From Poa pratensis (Eukaryota; Streptophyta; Magnoliopsida; Poales; Poaceae): a stretch of DNA of 64,000 nucleotides. The notes beneath the pieces were generated by a model. The model saw nothing but the letters and a program-made list of their open reading frames with translations. It was not told the DNA's origin and ran no database searches. Location of the stretch: the NCBI GenBank assembly GCA_947311845.1, contig CAMZMU010000027.1, positions 45,882,758 to 45,946,757 of the forward strand, given 5' to 3'. Made by a program: the position numbers and the translations under genes. Shown here piece by piece: positions 43,736-55,549 of the stretch (positions within the stretch are counted from its first letter, which is position 1; each line of letters begins with the position of its first letter).

Positions 43736-44547
43736 CAAGAAGAGTGTGCAGAGGCGTGCCATGGAGGTGAATGCAGTAATGCCGGTGGTGCCGACCTATA
43801 TGAACTGGTCTGAGCAGGAGATCACTTGGAGCAGGAAAGACACACCTCGGATCATGCCGAGCCCTGGAAAGTATGCCCTGGTGGTAGATCCGACGTTGTG
43901 TGGGCCTACAACAATGTGAGGTTCACCCGAGTTCTGGTGGACAATGGCAGTGCCATCAACATCATGTACCGAGACACAATGGTGAAATTGGGCATATCGC
44001 CAAATCAGTTGATGCCAGCAGTTGTACTTTTCATGGGATTGTGCCTGGCGTTTCCTGTGCACCCATGGGCAAGATATGGGTGGATGTAGCATTTGGAACC
44101 AAGGATAACTGCCGAGTTGAGAGTATCGAGTTCGAGGTGGTGGACTTGGAGAGTGCATACCATGCATTGCTTGGAAGGCCGGCTCTGGCCAAGTTCATGA
44201 TTTCCACCCATGTTGCATACCTGAAGATGAAAATGCCAGGGCCTAATGGGATCATATCCATCTCGGGTGACTACAAGCGAGCCATTCAGTGTGCCTCGGC
44301 GGGGTCTAATCTGGCCGAGTCTTTGGTGATCGCAGCTGAGAAGAAGAAGCTGCATCAAGTGGTGGCAATGGCGCAGTCAACACAGCTCGGCATGTCCGGA
44401 CTGATGAGCCCGGACTCAACTGCAGCATTCGAGGTGCCCAAGGAGACCAAGAAGATCCCCATTGACCCGGAGCACCCAGAGCATGGCCATCATTGGGACC
44501 GGGCTGGGCGAGAAATAGGAAAGCGCGCTCTGTCACTTCCTCCGTGA
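43710..44547 (+). pseudogene. Protease region of Gypsy element 2
   Basis: Frame 43710-43919 has YMNWSEQEITWSRKDTPRIM. Frame 43826-44089 has the active site VLVDNGSAINIMYRDTMVKL (catalytic Asp in DNGS). Frame 43900-44547 has FHGIVPGVSCAPMGKIWVDV, YHALLGRPALAKFM and MPGPNGIISISG. The same blocks occur in element 1 in the same order. Overlapping frames show two frameshifts near 43900 and 44030. Confidence 0.8.
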
Positions 44548-45330
44548 GAATCGGGATATCTTTGCATGGTCGGCTAAGGACCTGCCTGGTGTTCCGAGGG
44601 AGTTGGCAGAGCACTCTTTATTTGTCAGGCCGAGGTGAAACCGGTGAGGCAACCGACCCGTCGTCTCTCAGACGACCGAGACAAGTGGTGCTGGACGAGC
44701 TGGCTAAGTTGCTTGCAGCCGGGTTCATTATGGAGGTGCTGCATCCGGACTGGATATCCAATCCGGTCTTGGTGGAAAAGAAGAAAGACGAGCCAGCCGT
44801 GGTCAAGGTGTGGCGCATGTGCATTGACTTCACTAACCTCAACAAGGCGTGCCCAAAGATCCATTTCCATTACCTCGGATTGATCAAGTGATCGATTCCA
44901 CTGCTGGTTGTGAACTGTTGTCTTTTATCGATGCGTACTCTGGTTTTCACCAGATACCACTGAACCCAAAGGATCAAATAAAGACTGCTTTTATTACCCC
45001 GTATGGGGCGTATTGCTATCGTGTCATGTGTTTTGGTCTGAGAAATGCCGGGGCAACTTATCAGAGGTGTATGCAGAAATGCCTGCACTCTCAAATGGGC
45101 AAAAATGTGCAAGTGTATGTCGATGATATCGTCATCAAAACTAAGGAGAAACGTACTCTCCTCGAGGATCTCGAGGAGACATTTGTGAATTTGAGAAAAT
45201 ATCGGTTGAAGCTTAACCCGGACAAGTGCACCTTTGGTGTCCCGGCTGGAAAGTTGCTTGGATTCCTGGTGTCTAGCCGAGGTATCGAGGTTAACCCGGC
45301 CAAGATCCGAGCTATTGAAACATGAAATTA
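44520..45330 (+). pseudogene. Reverse transcriptase of Gypsy element 2, frameshifted
   Basis: RT motifs run in order: AAGFIMEVLHPDWISNPVLV and RMCIDFTNLNKACPK (44690-44850), then in another frame PLPRIDQVIDSTAG, FIDAYSGFHQIPLN, MCFGLRNAGATYQR and the catalytic YVDDIVIKTKEKR (about 45115-45155). PAGKLLGFLVSSRGIEVNPA ends the domain. A one-base shift near 44850 and loss of frame at 45325 interrupt it. Otherwise all catalytic residues are present. Confidence 0.88.
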
Positions 45331-46420
45331 CCGAAGTGTTTGAAAGATGTGCAGAAATTCACAGGGTGCCTAGCCTCGTTGAGCCGATTTGTAGTCGGCT
45401 GGGAGAAAAAGCCTTACCTTTGTACCAGCTCATGAAGAAAAGTACCGGGTTTACATGGACCCCGCAGGCCGACGTGGCGTTCAATGAGCTGAAAAAGATG
45501 TTGTCCACTGCCCGGTGTTGGCGTCACCATTGCACAATGAGCCGATGTTACTTTACATTGCGGCCACAAACCGAGTTGTAAGTGTGGCAGTGGTGGTGGA
45601 GCGCGAAGAAGGTGGCAGGTCGGTGCAGAGACCGGTGTATTACTTGAGCGAGGTGATCTCTACCTCGAAGCAGAATTACCCTCACTACCAGAAGATGACG
45701 TATGGTGTCTACCTGGCGGTCAAGAAGTTGAAGCATTATTTCCAGGAGCATCCCATGACGGTGGTGTGCGAAGCTCCAATCTCGGAGATCATCGGGTGCA
45801 AAGATGCAACTGGCCGAGTTGCCAAATGGGCGATTGAGGTGTCTCCATATGCACCACATTATGAGAGAAGAGATGCAATTAAATCCCAGGCGTTGCCGGA
45901 CTTCTTTTGTGATTGGGCCGAGATGCAGTATGAGCCACCCAGGCCGGACTATAATTATTGGAAAATGCATTTTGATGGGTCCAAGACAAAGATCGGGCTG
46001 GGGGCTGGAATAGTCCTCACCTCGCCAAAGCGAGATCAGCTGAAATACGTGCTGCAGATTCATTTCTCAAACAATGTGGCGGAGTATGAGGCCTTAATCC
46101 ATGGCTCAATGTGGCGAAGGAGATCGGTATCCGGCGTATGGAATGCTTCGGCGATTCCGACCTGGTGGTGCAACAATCTTCTGGAACTTGGGATGCTCTG
46201 GATGCCAACATGGCGTTATATCGGTTCCATGTGCAAAAGATATCCGGGTTCTTTGAAGGGTGTGAATACAGGCATATACCTCGGACAGAAAATAATGCTG
46301 CCGACGTGTTGTCAAAGCTCGGTTCATCTAAAGAGGCAGTACCACCTGGAGTAGCCCTGAATCACTTGAGAACTCCTTCAATCAAACCTTCTCCTGAATC
46401 CGAATCTATTTTCATCCCGG
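45331..46420 (+). pseudogene. RNase H region of Gypsy element 2, frameshifted
   Basis: The tether has SRLGEKALPLYQLMKKSTGF, then MLLYIAATNRVVSVAVVVER, ISTSKQNYPHYQKMTYGVYL and GRVAKWAIEVSPY. The second RNase H module has MHFDGSKTKIGLGAGIV and NNVAEYEALIHG up to 46105. After a frameshift it continues with RMECFGDSDLVVQQSSGTWD and YRHIPRTENNAADVLSKLGS. Active-site Asp and Glu residues are present. Frameshifts lie near 45520 and 46110. Confidence 0.85.
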
Positions 46421-46469
46421 CGGAGCAAGAGCCCGGACCTGTTCCAATGGAGGTAGACGTCGGATGCGT

Positions 46470-46552
46470 TTGGTCGGACCCGGGGACTGCGTGGCAGAGC
46501 TCGGGGACTGCGCACCGAGCCTCGGGGACTGCTCATCAGACTCGGGGACTGG
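46470..46552 (+). repeat. Repeated CGGGGACTG motifs in pol linker
   Basis: Four copies of the CCGGGGACTG / TCGGGGACTG type about 21 bp apart (46479, 46501, 46522, 46542), giving the residue pattern SSGTA/ASGTA. The motif equals the core of the polypurine tract before the 3' LTR (CTTCGGGGACTAA, 53291-53303) and recurs at about 47646, 47843, 48051, 49616, 49635 and 49728. Confidence 0.8.
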
Positions 46553-46699
46553 TCGCAGGATGGTGGAGGAAATAATGGAGGAGATTATGGTGGCCGAACC
46601 AATGGAGGTGGACGAGAAACTTTTTCCTTTGCACCCAGTGCCGGAGTGGGCGGAGCAAATCATGAAGTTCATAACGAGGGAAGCTTGCCAAGTGACACA

Positions 46700-47640
46700 A
46701 CCGAGGCTAGGAGATCCAAAGGAGGGCAAAGGCGTACACCATCATCAACAAGGAGCTCTATAAAAGAAGCGTAACCGAGGTGTTGCAACGGTGTGTCGAG
46801 CCAGCTGAAGGCAAGGAGATGCTTTTGGAGATCCACCAAGGAGATGTGGTCATCATTGCAGCACAAGAGCTCTGGTGGCCAAGGTGTTCCGGCATGGGTT
46901 CTATTGGCCCACTGCTCTTGCTGATGCAGAGGATATAGTCCGGAGATGTGAAGGATGCCAAAGGTTTGCCAAGCAAACGCATATGCCAGCCTCGGCGCTC
47001 AAAACAATTCCTATCACTTGGCCGTTTGCGGTATGGTGTTTGGATATGGTGGGAGAGTTCAAACCAGCCCGAGGTAACATGACGCACATACTGGTGATGG
47101 TGGACAAGTTCACCAAGTGGATCGAGGTGAAACCAATCCGGAAGTTGGATGGTCATTCAGCAGTGACTTTTTGAAGGAGATCATTCTGCGATATGGTACC
47201 CCCATAGCATTATCTCGGACAACGGCACAAACTTTGCTGTTGGAGAATTTGCTCGGTTTTGCATGAACAAGGGAATCCGGCTGGACATAGCCTCGGTGGC
47301 ACATCCGGAGTCTAATGGACAAGTGGAAAGATCAAATGCTCTAGTGTTGGCCGGCATCAAGGCTCGGCTCATTGAACCACTGCTGAAAACGCCGGGGTGT
47401 TGGATAGATGAGATACCAGCAGTACTGTGGGGTCTAAGGACCACGCCAAATCGATCAACTGGCTATACGCCATTTTTATGGTCTATGGGGCAGAAGCTAT
47501 GCTACCCACTGACATCGAGTATGATGCGCCCAGAGTGGCAATGTACACTGAAGCCGAGGCAAAAGAGGCTCGGGAGGATGCAGTAGATCTGCTTGAGGAA
47601 GCAGAGAGTTGGCCTCATCTCGGTCAGCAATATACCAACA
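46700..47640 (+). pseudogene. Integrase of Gypsy element 2, C-terminally truncated
   Basis: The zinc-binding head is partly preserved (RRCEGCQRFAKQTHM in frame 46875-47174). The core has WCLDMVGEFKPARG, then after a stop at 47172 the SDNGTNFA segment in another frame, and HPESNGQVERSNALVL with the catalytic Glu. The conserved block up to YDAPRVAMYTEAEAKEARED is present to about 47600. Where element 1 continues with LARSAIYQQSL and the GPY-type module, this copy switches to unrelated sequence at about 47640. About 110 C-terminal residues are therefore missing. Confidence 0.82.
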
Positions 47641-48204
47641 AGGTCTCCGACGGGGACTGCCTCGCTCTTGTGCTTGTGTTTTATTTCTGTTTGTCAATTT
47701 CGTGCATATGCCGAACTGTTTTGAACCTCATCTCAAACTTCAAGTAATGTATGTTGCGTAACTAATCTTGTGACTCGACTGACGAACGCCGAAATGGTAG
47801 TCAAGAGCAAAGATGAAAAAACATGGGAAACATGAAACAGGACTCGGGGACTCGGTCCAAAGATATAGTTTGGCATGTGTCGTTTACAAACCCCTTTCTT
47901 TACCTTTCATTTATGTCGGATGATTTTGAAACACACCTCGACATTTGCTAAGTACTGTATGCTATAAAAACAATCTTGTGACTCGACTGTCGAACGCCAA
48001 AATGGTAGACAAGAGCAAAGAATGCCAAGTATAGTAAACACGAAAGTGAACTCGGGGACTCGTTCCAAAAGGGTTCGGCATAAAGTTTTAGAAAAGCATG
48101 GTTCGGATAGCAAGATAATAGTACTGGTAGCACGGCAAACTACTTAAGGTCTATTACATCTGCACCCGGCATACCGGAGATTTAATGTTTTTCTGGAGAC
48201 AAGT
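47641..48204. other. Spacer with 208-bp tandem duplication
   Basis: Two units, about 47740-47947 and 47948-48155, share AATCTTGTGACTCGACTG (47764 and 47972) and an ACTCGGGGACTCG motif. Non-coding. It lies between the integrase remnant and the 3' end of the antisense ORF. Confidence 0.75.
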
Positions 48205-51200
48205 CAGGCCTCGGAACCAGAGACCTCAGTCGCCGAAGTGGTGGTAGTGGGGACCTCGGAAGCAGGAGCCTCGGGTGCAGGAACAACCTCGGGTGTAGGA
48301 ACAACCTCGGTCGCGGAAGCAACCTCGGTTGTTGGAGTAGATGCCGGGGTGTCCGTCACGTCGGGGGAGATCACCTCGGTGGCTACGGCTTTGCCGGACC
48401 TGCCCTTGGGGTTCGGAGGTTTGTCGAAGTTGAAGTCATCATCAGAATCTCCGGCCACCTCGGTTGCTTTGCCGGCCTTGCCCTTGGAGCTCTGAGGCTC
48501 GTCGAGTCAATTTTTTCGCCGTCAGAGCCTTCTTCACCGGACTCTTCTTCCTCGTCCGAGCTCTCTTCATCCTCAGAATAGAGGCGCCCTTCATCGAAGG
48601 TCCGGGTGTTTGCATAACTAGCGAAGAGGTCGGCTGCTGCTTGGCGTTTCTCAATACCAGCAGGAATGGTGTTCCAAGGAGAGCCCTTGCGCAGGGAGGT
48701 AACCGTGTGGATCTCGATGGATTCATACAAGGACAGCACGAACACCAGGGCCTTGTCCGCTCCAGCCCAAGGTGATGAGCATCTCCACTCCCGAAGTCTA
48801 GCCTCGGCTCCTTTCAGCTTGGTGGCGAGCTCATCGATGCAAGTGGGAGTCTTAACCTTGGGCCAAAGGGCACGGTGGACCTCGATGGCAGCATCAACCA
48901 ATTTAGTTCCAATGGCCCTGAGCGGCCTGATCCGAGCATTAAGGGCAACAAGGTGGTCCTGGATATCCCAGTTTTCGCCGAGGGTTTCTGTCTCAGCCCT
49001 CTTTGCCTGAGCTGCTTGAACTTCTCGGATAGCTTTGTCTTTGGAGTGCTCGAAGTGCCCTGAAGAAGACAAAAAGGTTGTCGCTGAATTAAGGCATACT
49101 GTGGCACGGGGTGTAGGTCGGCGGAAAATAAGGAAAAGGAAACTTACTATCCATTTGATGATTATTCCGAGTGAGCTCGGACAACCAGCTTTTCGATATA
49201 GCTCGGAGGGCGATAAGTTCAGTTTCGGCCGAGGTGACGCGGTTCTCCAGGGTCTTGGCAAGCTCTTGCTGCTGTTCGGCGGCCTGGTCTTTGACCCTCA
49301 TAGCGTCCTCTACAGCAGTTTTGGCTTCATTAGCCCGGTTCAGCTCTTGTTGCAGTCGAGCTATTTCATCTTCGGCTATCTTCAACTTGGAGGCATAGTC
49401 TTTGTAGCTCTGCTCCTTTGCGGATAGAAGAGTCCGTGAGACTTCTTCAGTGTGTTGTGATCCAGCAGAGGTGCTTGAAGATTTTGTCCGAGCATTGTTG
49501 CACTCCTGAAAAAAGTAGAGAGATCAGTTCGGCGGAAAGAGATTTGACACGAATATTGAAAAGTTACACTTCGAAGGAATCCGAGGTCTTTTTAGCACCC
49601 AAGGCCCAATTGAGTCCCGGGGACTCGGCATTGGCCTCGGGGACTCAGCATGGGAGAAATGACAAGTTTTTGAGATTCAAGCCGAGCAATTTTAACTCGG
49701 TGGAGTGTCAATGGCTCAACCCGAATCTCGGGGACTGGGAATAGTGTATGTTTGTCATTTGGTTTCAAAGGAAGAAAGAGAATTGCGTAAAGAAACTTAC
49801 CGAGGCCTTCTTGCTGCAATCAGGACCGCAGTCTGCATGTTGTAAATGGACTGGAGCACGGCGCTAGGTCCAGCTGGATGTTCAGAGGTCGGATTAGAGG
49901 AGACCTCGGCAGTGTCAGCCGAGTTCCAGTCCATGTCGTAGTGCTTCTCCGAGCCTAAGCTATTCCCGCTCTTGGTCTGGAGTTGCCCAACATCCCAGCT
50001 GCTGACGTTCGGCTGGATGGTAGCAGCGAAAAGAGCTCGGAGGTGGCGACCTGAGAGCTCGAAGGCGCGGTCTTGGTCAAGGTGGACTTCGGCGCAGGGA
50101 CATGCGGCACCAGTTGGGTGCTCGCAGCCTTGGGTCCCGGTGGCGGTGGCGGCACCGGGGTTTGCTGTGGTTGTTTGGGGGCTCAACAACTCGAGCTGAA
50201 TCTTTCTGCTACTGCTGAAGCTTTTACTTCTGCAGTTGTTGTTGTTGTTGTTGTTGTTGTTCTTCTGCTGCTGTTGCTGCTGGTTGCGCGCAGCTTGAGA
50301 CTTGGGGGAGAGCCGAGGCTCCAGCACGGTCTTAGCCGGAGTCTTGGCGCGATCTGTCTCCGCATCCTTCTAAGGACGCAGAGGAGTCTGATCTCGGTGG
50401 GGAGCAGAGTGTCCCTGGCCGGAGTCAGAGCTCGGTGGTGGAAGTTCGGCGGAGGCAACACGAACCGGGGAGGAGATTGTCCTCGCCGGGCTGTGGATGT
50501 CAATGGACCGTTCCGGAGGAGAAGCTCTGGCGGGGCTGCCGAGGTTAACCTCGACCTCGGTTGTCTGAGATTCAACCACTGGAGGCAGTGGTGAATGTAT
50601 GGAGCTGTGGCTCTGTTTGATCTGCCGCGCCGGGCTGAACAGAAAAGAAAGATTAAGTTAGAATATGAAAAGCTTAAACTCGGAACAGCGTGAACGTAAA
50701 AAGGAGCAAGGTGACTTACGCATCTTCCTCCACGGGCCTCGTTTCTTGTGCCTCGCCGAGATCTTCTTGGCACGCTTGGCTTTGGGCGCTGCAGTCTCCG
50801 AGGTCTTAGAAGCCTCGGCATCCGAGGTACCGGGTCCTGAGCGCTTCCGGGAGGCTGCAGACGCTGGATGAAAGTTCTTATATGTCAGAGGAGCATAGAA
50901 ATTGGAATAACATTGACAGGTTCCAGAATTTGGCAATCGTCATCGTCATCATCGGGCCAATCCTGGATGGACGATCGAGCTGGTGGGCAGTGCGATGGGC
51001 AACCGCGAGTCTTACCCGAGGTGGCCTTGGGAATAGGGAGGTGATCCTCATTGTCCGGATCTTCAGCCTCGGCGGCGACCGGAATAGGCAGGTCGGGAGT
51101 CAACTCCTTAGAAGAAAGGGGGCCATCCTCGATTTCCTGTCGAGTGAACTTCTGCAGAGGTGGCGAGGTAAAACCAAGTTAGCACAAGAATCAGTACAAG

Positions 51201-52260
51201 GTCGGGGTGAAAATGAAACCGAGGAATATTATACGTCGGGTAAGGTACACTTACTTGAGCTGGAAGGTGATCTCGGTCATAGGGCTTGACACCCCATTTC
51301 CACTTATCGGGCATGGTGGTCTTGGCGATGGCCCGGATGCGCCTCTTCACCTCGGAGTCATCGAGTTCAAAAGTGATGTGCCGAGTGGGATCGTAGCGGC
51401 CACTCATGTGGCAGATCTTATGGGCCCACGCTTGTAAAGGGCTAACTCGGCGGGTGATCATGGTGCGCAAGATGTCATCTGCACCCCAGCTTTTCTCCTG
51501 GAGGACATCATGGTTTGATGGATCAGTAGAACCTCAGGAGCATCGGGTGCAGGCTCATAATCCCAGTTGAGTTGGGCAGCGGGGGTTCCGATGGTGAACT
51601 CCGGCAAGTTGATGAGGTCTTCGCTACCCGGGTTCTTCACATAGAAGAAGGAGCGTTGCCATTTGCGGCAGGAGTCCAGGCCCTGAATCCGAGGAAACTC
51701 AGAGAGGCGCCGAGGTGAAATCGAGGCCGCCCCGCAAGCGGTCATCTCCTTGTCCACGACCTTCTTGTTCGGGACACTTTGTTTTTGAGCTGGAAGTACT
51801 TGGCCCAGGACTCGATGCTTGGCCATAATCCGAGGTAACCCTCGGAAAAGGTTGCGTAGGCCGAAAGTTGGAGGATGCATTGGCGGGCAGGTGGTGTGGT
51901 TGTAGCCCAAAGGTGTCTAAGAAGTCTCGGAAGAATTTCCCGGCCGGGAGCCCGAAACCACGTTCGAAGTGATCCAGGAAGACGACCCGCTCCCCAGATT
52001 CCACCTCGGGTTCGATATCTTCTTTCTTCGGAACCCGGCAGATGAGATTGGCTGGGATCCGCTGGAATCTTGGAGCCATTTGATGTCGACCTCCGTGACA
52101 TCGGATCCCTCCCAGCTACCTCGTTCTCCAGGTGCTCCTTCCTCGTGTGATCCGAGGCAGAAGACATGGGGACGCTTTCCTGCAGAAGAGGGAGGTTCAA
52201 CCGGGGTAAGTACCTCGGATAATTCAGAGTAGCCGGGGTAAATACCTCGGATCATGCTGG
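48205..52260 (-). pseudogene. Antisense ORF of Gypsy element 2 (PF04195-type), fragmented
   Basis: Minus-strand pieces match the antisense ORF of element 1 in order. The gypsy-type transposon domain has ERVVFLDHFERGFGLPAGKF, FRDFLDTFGLQPHHL, FSEGYLGLWPSIESWAKYF and KWQRSFFYVKNPG (52060-51580). ARRVSPLQAWAHKICHM-like and RRIRAIAKTTMPDKWKWG follow (51470-51290). Then comes a Gln/Asn/Pro-rich linker (50330-49800) over a GTTGTT microsatellite, a coiled coil EDEIARLQQELNRANEAKTA (49385-49090) and an acidic tail with PTPEVVPAPEAPASEVP (48458-48205). Introns are likely, but borders are blurred by frameshifts. Function is unknown. It is transcribed convergently with pol if at all. Confidence 0.72.
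50239..50282 (+). repeat. GTT/CTG trinucleotide microsatellite
   Basis: GTTGTTGTTGTTGTTGTTGT followed by TCTTCTGCTGCTGTTGCTGC. On the minus strand it encodes Gln and Asn runs in the linker of the antisense ORF. Confidence 0.85.
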
Positions 52261-52781
52261 ACAGCCGGGCTAAAGGATTTAGGCGGGAAACACGTTTCTA
52301 CCACTGCGAGATACTAGCAAAGATCAACCGATGAGCAAAAAAGGAAATTAAACTCATGTTCGTCAAGGGGCAAATCTAAGAGGACAGCGCGGTGTATGTA
52401 TCTGAAACGAGTCTAGGTGAGATCTAAAAGTGCTAAAAGAATGCGAAAGTGGAGCATCGGGTTCATCAAGTTCATCGGATTCATCAAGATCCTCGAGTTC
52501 ATAGAAGGATGAGCATGTTCATGGCCATGGAGGGGAAACGAAGAACTCACCAGGGAAGAACGCGAAGGATCGGCGGCGAGTCAATGGCGCAAGGCGCAGC
52601 GCGCGTACTCCGGTGCGGCGAGGCGCTCGACGGTGGTGCGGAATGCTGCTGCGGAACGGCGGTGTGGCGGCGCAACGTGCGGTGCGCGTCACCAGCGAGG
52701 GCTCGACGGCGGCGCTGGAAGCGGAGGGCACGAAGTGGGGAGTGAACGGGGAAGGAGATGAAGTCCTGCCGTGGGCCCCTA

Positions 52782-52788
52782 TTTATAA
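52782..52788 (-). promoter_or_regulatory. TATA box for antisense ORF of element 2
   Basis: Minus strand GGTTATAAATAGGGGCCCAC is a strong plant core-promoter match upstream of the antisense ORF. It lies inside the element between the ORF and the 3' LTR. In element 1 the corresponding TATA sits within the LTR edge. Confidence 0.55.
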
Positions 52789-52799
52789 CCGTGTGCGGT

Positions 52800-53303
52800 A
52801 ACTGCGCACTACCGCGCAGTTACCGGGAAGACGCGGGATCGTGTGCGGGCGAGCGTGCAGTTGCGGCAGTTGTGGCCACGCGATCGGCCACATCGTGGGC
52901 CACAGGACGGCAACCGCCAACGCCGGATTTTCTGTGCTGATCAGCGCGAGAATCGAGGGGTCGTGGGCGGTCAAGTTGGTCAAGTACTTGAGTGCGCGTG
53001 TGCACTGTTTGGTGGGTCCGGCTGACGAAGGCGGCGTGTGCTCAGGACCTGTCTTTCAAAGGTCCAGATTTCGAGGTCCGGGCAGAGATTCTTCGCCACG
53101 TGCCTCGGAAAAACTTGAGGCAAGATTGTGCTGAGTCAGGCAGCTCGGAAAGTTCAGATTGCATATCAACCTCGGATTAGATAATGGTCTGTGGGAAGCA
53201 CCTCGGTGGAGCTACATTGGAGGCCGGATTTACCTTGTTTATTTTTGAACCTGCTACGGCCCTCCATCCGAGGTCGTAGGACCGCACCAGCTTCGGGGAC
53301 TAA
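52800..53303. other. Region upstream of antisense ORF, to the 3' LTR
   Basis: GC-rich DNA holding the putative minus-strand promoter's upstream region. It ends with CTTCGGGGACTAA, the likely polypurine tract (53291-53303) next to the 3' LTR. No coding region is supported. Confidence 0.5.
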
Positions 53304-54397
53304 TGTCGGGGGGCTACCCCCGGGTAGGGTCAAGGCTTGGCATAAGATGAGTTTAAAGATATGCCGAGGTACGGAAAGGGCCGACCTGCTTGGGCCTGGG
53401 AGTGTCCGAGCTTCATCTTGACCTAGAGAATATAAAGGTCGACCTGTCTTGGCCCAGAGGGGTCTGAGGTATCCCGTTGGCATGGGCCGAGGTTCATCAT
53501 CCGAGCTGTGATCAGCCGATCTAACTACCACGGTGCTATGATTTGTATGGTGAGTGCTGGAGAAGCTATTTGAAGGAAGTAATGTCCGACCTGGTTGGAG
53601 CTTAAGTACAAGACCCGAGGTAAGGAGCGGGAGAAAGACCCGAGCTAACCAAGGCAGGAGGCCGTAGGTCGGGCAGGAGTCAATGCTCCTGTCACTTCCC
53701 GCCTGACACGGGAGCGTCTGTCACGGAGCCTGGCAGAGGCGTGCCCCAGGTTCGGCGGGGCTGCACGTCTCTGACCGCTGACCACGCGAGATCCGGGAAA
53801 AAGGCTACGAGGTAGCTCAGCAGGGCTACGTCCTGTCTCAGTCTGAGGGGACATCCTAGCTCTACAGTGGTGATGCAGGGGATGGGCATGCCATGTCCTG
53901 TCCCTGGCAGGAGTACGATGATGACCAAAGCAGAGGCATGGCTACAGTGTTCAGCGAGGGGCACAACGGTAACTCGGCTGGCCTATATAGTGGGCTGCAA
54001 CCCCTCCTGCGTGAGGGACAACGAACAAGGGAGACACCTCGGAGTCAAGGACAGGAAGCTCGGAGTCCTTTCTTCCCCCCTTGTAGCTTCAGCTTCTACC
54101 TCAAGTTCTCACCATTGTATCATCATACAGCTCGAGGAGCAGCTTGTACGTGTCACCAAGAGATATACACCAAGTAGGATAGTGCTGCAGTAGGGGTGTT
54201 ACCTCCCCGAGAGGGCCCCAAACCAGGGTACATCGTGGTGTGCTTTGTGTTCTTGGTTTCTTGGTTTCTCGTTCGTGTTCTTGCGTGTTCTTGCGTGTGC
54301 ACTTCTTGAGTGCATAAACCCTCCCCGGATTCCCCCAACGTCCTTTCGGCCCCATCTTAGCCATACCTATGGCATCTGCCGTGATCCCACCACGACA
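53304..54397 (+). repeat. 3' LTR of Gypsy element 2
   Basis: 1,094 bp partner of 40023-41112, TGTCGGGGGGCTACC to CCACGACA, with a few percent substitutions. Followed by the target duplication AAGCA. Confidence 0.93.
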
Positions 54398-55549
54398 AAG
54401 CAACTCTCCAAACAAATATAAGTGAAGTAAGAGAGTACTTTCTATTAAAGAACTAATATCTCTGAACAAGAGATACATGAAAACCAAGAGCTAGAAACTA
54501 AACAGTGCGAAAACGGAATACTCAACAGATATAAGTGAAGAATAGGAGTATTCAAATGAAAAAGCGGAGCGTGTCTCTCTCGCAAACAAGATAGCTAGGA
54601 TCCAACATTGATATGATCAGAAAATAAAAATAACATACCGAAAATAAAAGCACACAGACGCTCCAAGAACAGCACATATGATGTGAAAGAATTAAAATAT
54701 AGTTTCACTAGAGATGACCTGATAAGTTGTTGATGAAGAAGGGGATGACTTGGGCATCCCCAAGCTTAGACGCTTGAGTCTTGTTGAAATATGCTTGGGT
54801 GACCCACGGGGCATCCCCAAGCTTAGGCTCTTCACTCTTCTTGATCACATTATATCATCCTTCTCTCTTGACCCTTGAAAACTTCCGCCACACCAAACTT
54901 CTCATAAACTTCATTAGAGGGTTAGTACTCAAAAACACTAATCCACTTTGGTTCTGTTGTGACACATTGCAAGAACTCAATAAAACATTAGCTACAGCCT
55001 TCCATGATAGAGAGCTTTGCTTAAACCCCACAAGCGACAATGCAAAAAAAAGACAGAATCTGTCAAAACAGAACAGCCAGTAAAGATGAATTTTTTCGAG
55101 GCACTTCCGTTGCTCAAATCAGAAAACTCGAAACTAATGAAAGATGCGTACATATCTGAGGATCACGCATGAATTTTTTCATAATTTTTCCATTTTTCTG
55201 GAATTTATACAGCCCAAAACGGTGGACAGCAAAAATCTGCCCCTGCGCAAAAATCCAAATCTAGCATCATCTAATCATTAGAGACTCTTCTTGGCACAAC
55301 AATTCGAAAAAGTAAAGATACAAAAGAGTTGTTATAGAAGTAAGCAGCTCCTTGACTGAAAAAGCAAAGAAATTTTTCAGAAATAAAACATGGGTTGTCT
55401 CCCAAGAGCGCTTTTCTTTAATGCCTTTTAGCTAGGCTTGATAGTTCTAATGATGCTCTCATGAAAATAGAAAATGAAGCAAAAGGAGCATCAAGAAGAA
55501 AATTCAAAACACATTTAACTCTAACCCACTTCCTATGCATAGGAATCTT
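54398..55549. other. LARD internal region continued, non-coding
   Basis: Resumes the LARD interior after the nested element. It contains duplicated CATCCCCAAGCTTAG sequences (54756 and 54810), similar to the polypurine-tract region at 38229, and TGGGTTGTCTCCCAAGAGCG (55390-55409). No gene. Confidence 0.7.

Larger units (their letters stand above)
40023..54397 (+). mobile_element. Gypsy LTR retrotransposon with antisense ORF (element 2)
   Basis: LTRs 40023-41112 and 53304-54397 are flanked by the exact target duplication AAGCA (40018-40022 and 54398-54402). Plus-strand order: primer binding site, gag, protease, RT, RNase H, integrase. Then an opposite-strand ORF (52260 to 48205), a TTCGGGGACTAA tract and the 3' LTR. 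The layout equals element 1 but the LTR sequence differs. By eye the LTRs differ at about 2 percent of sites, so it inserted before element 1. Many frameshifts and a truncated integrase make it non-autonomous. Confidence 0.93.

Noticed and set aside
49797..50327. Gln/Asn-rich 176-codon minus ORF as a separate gene
   Set aside because: It is the microsatellite linker within the antisense ORF region of Gypsy element 2.
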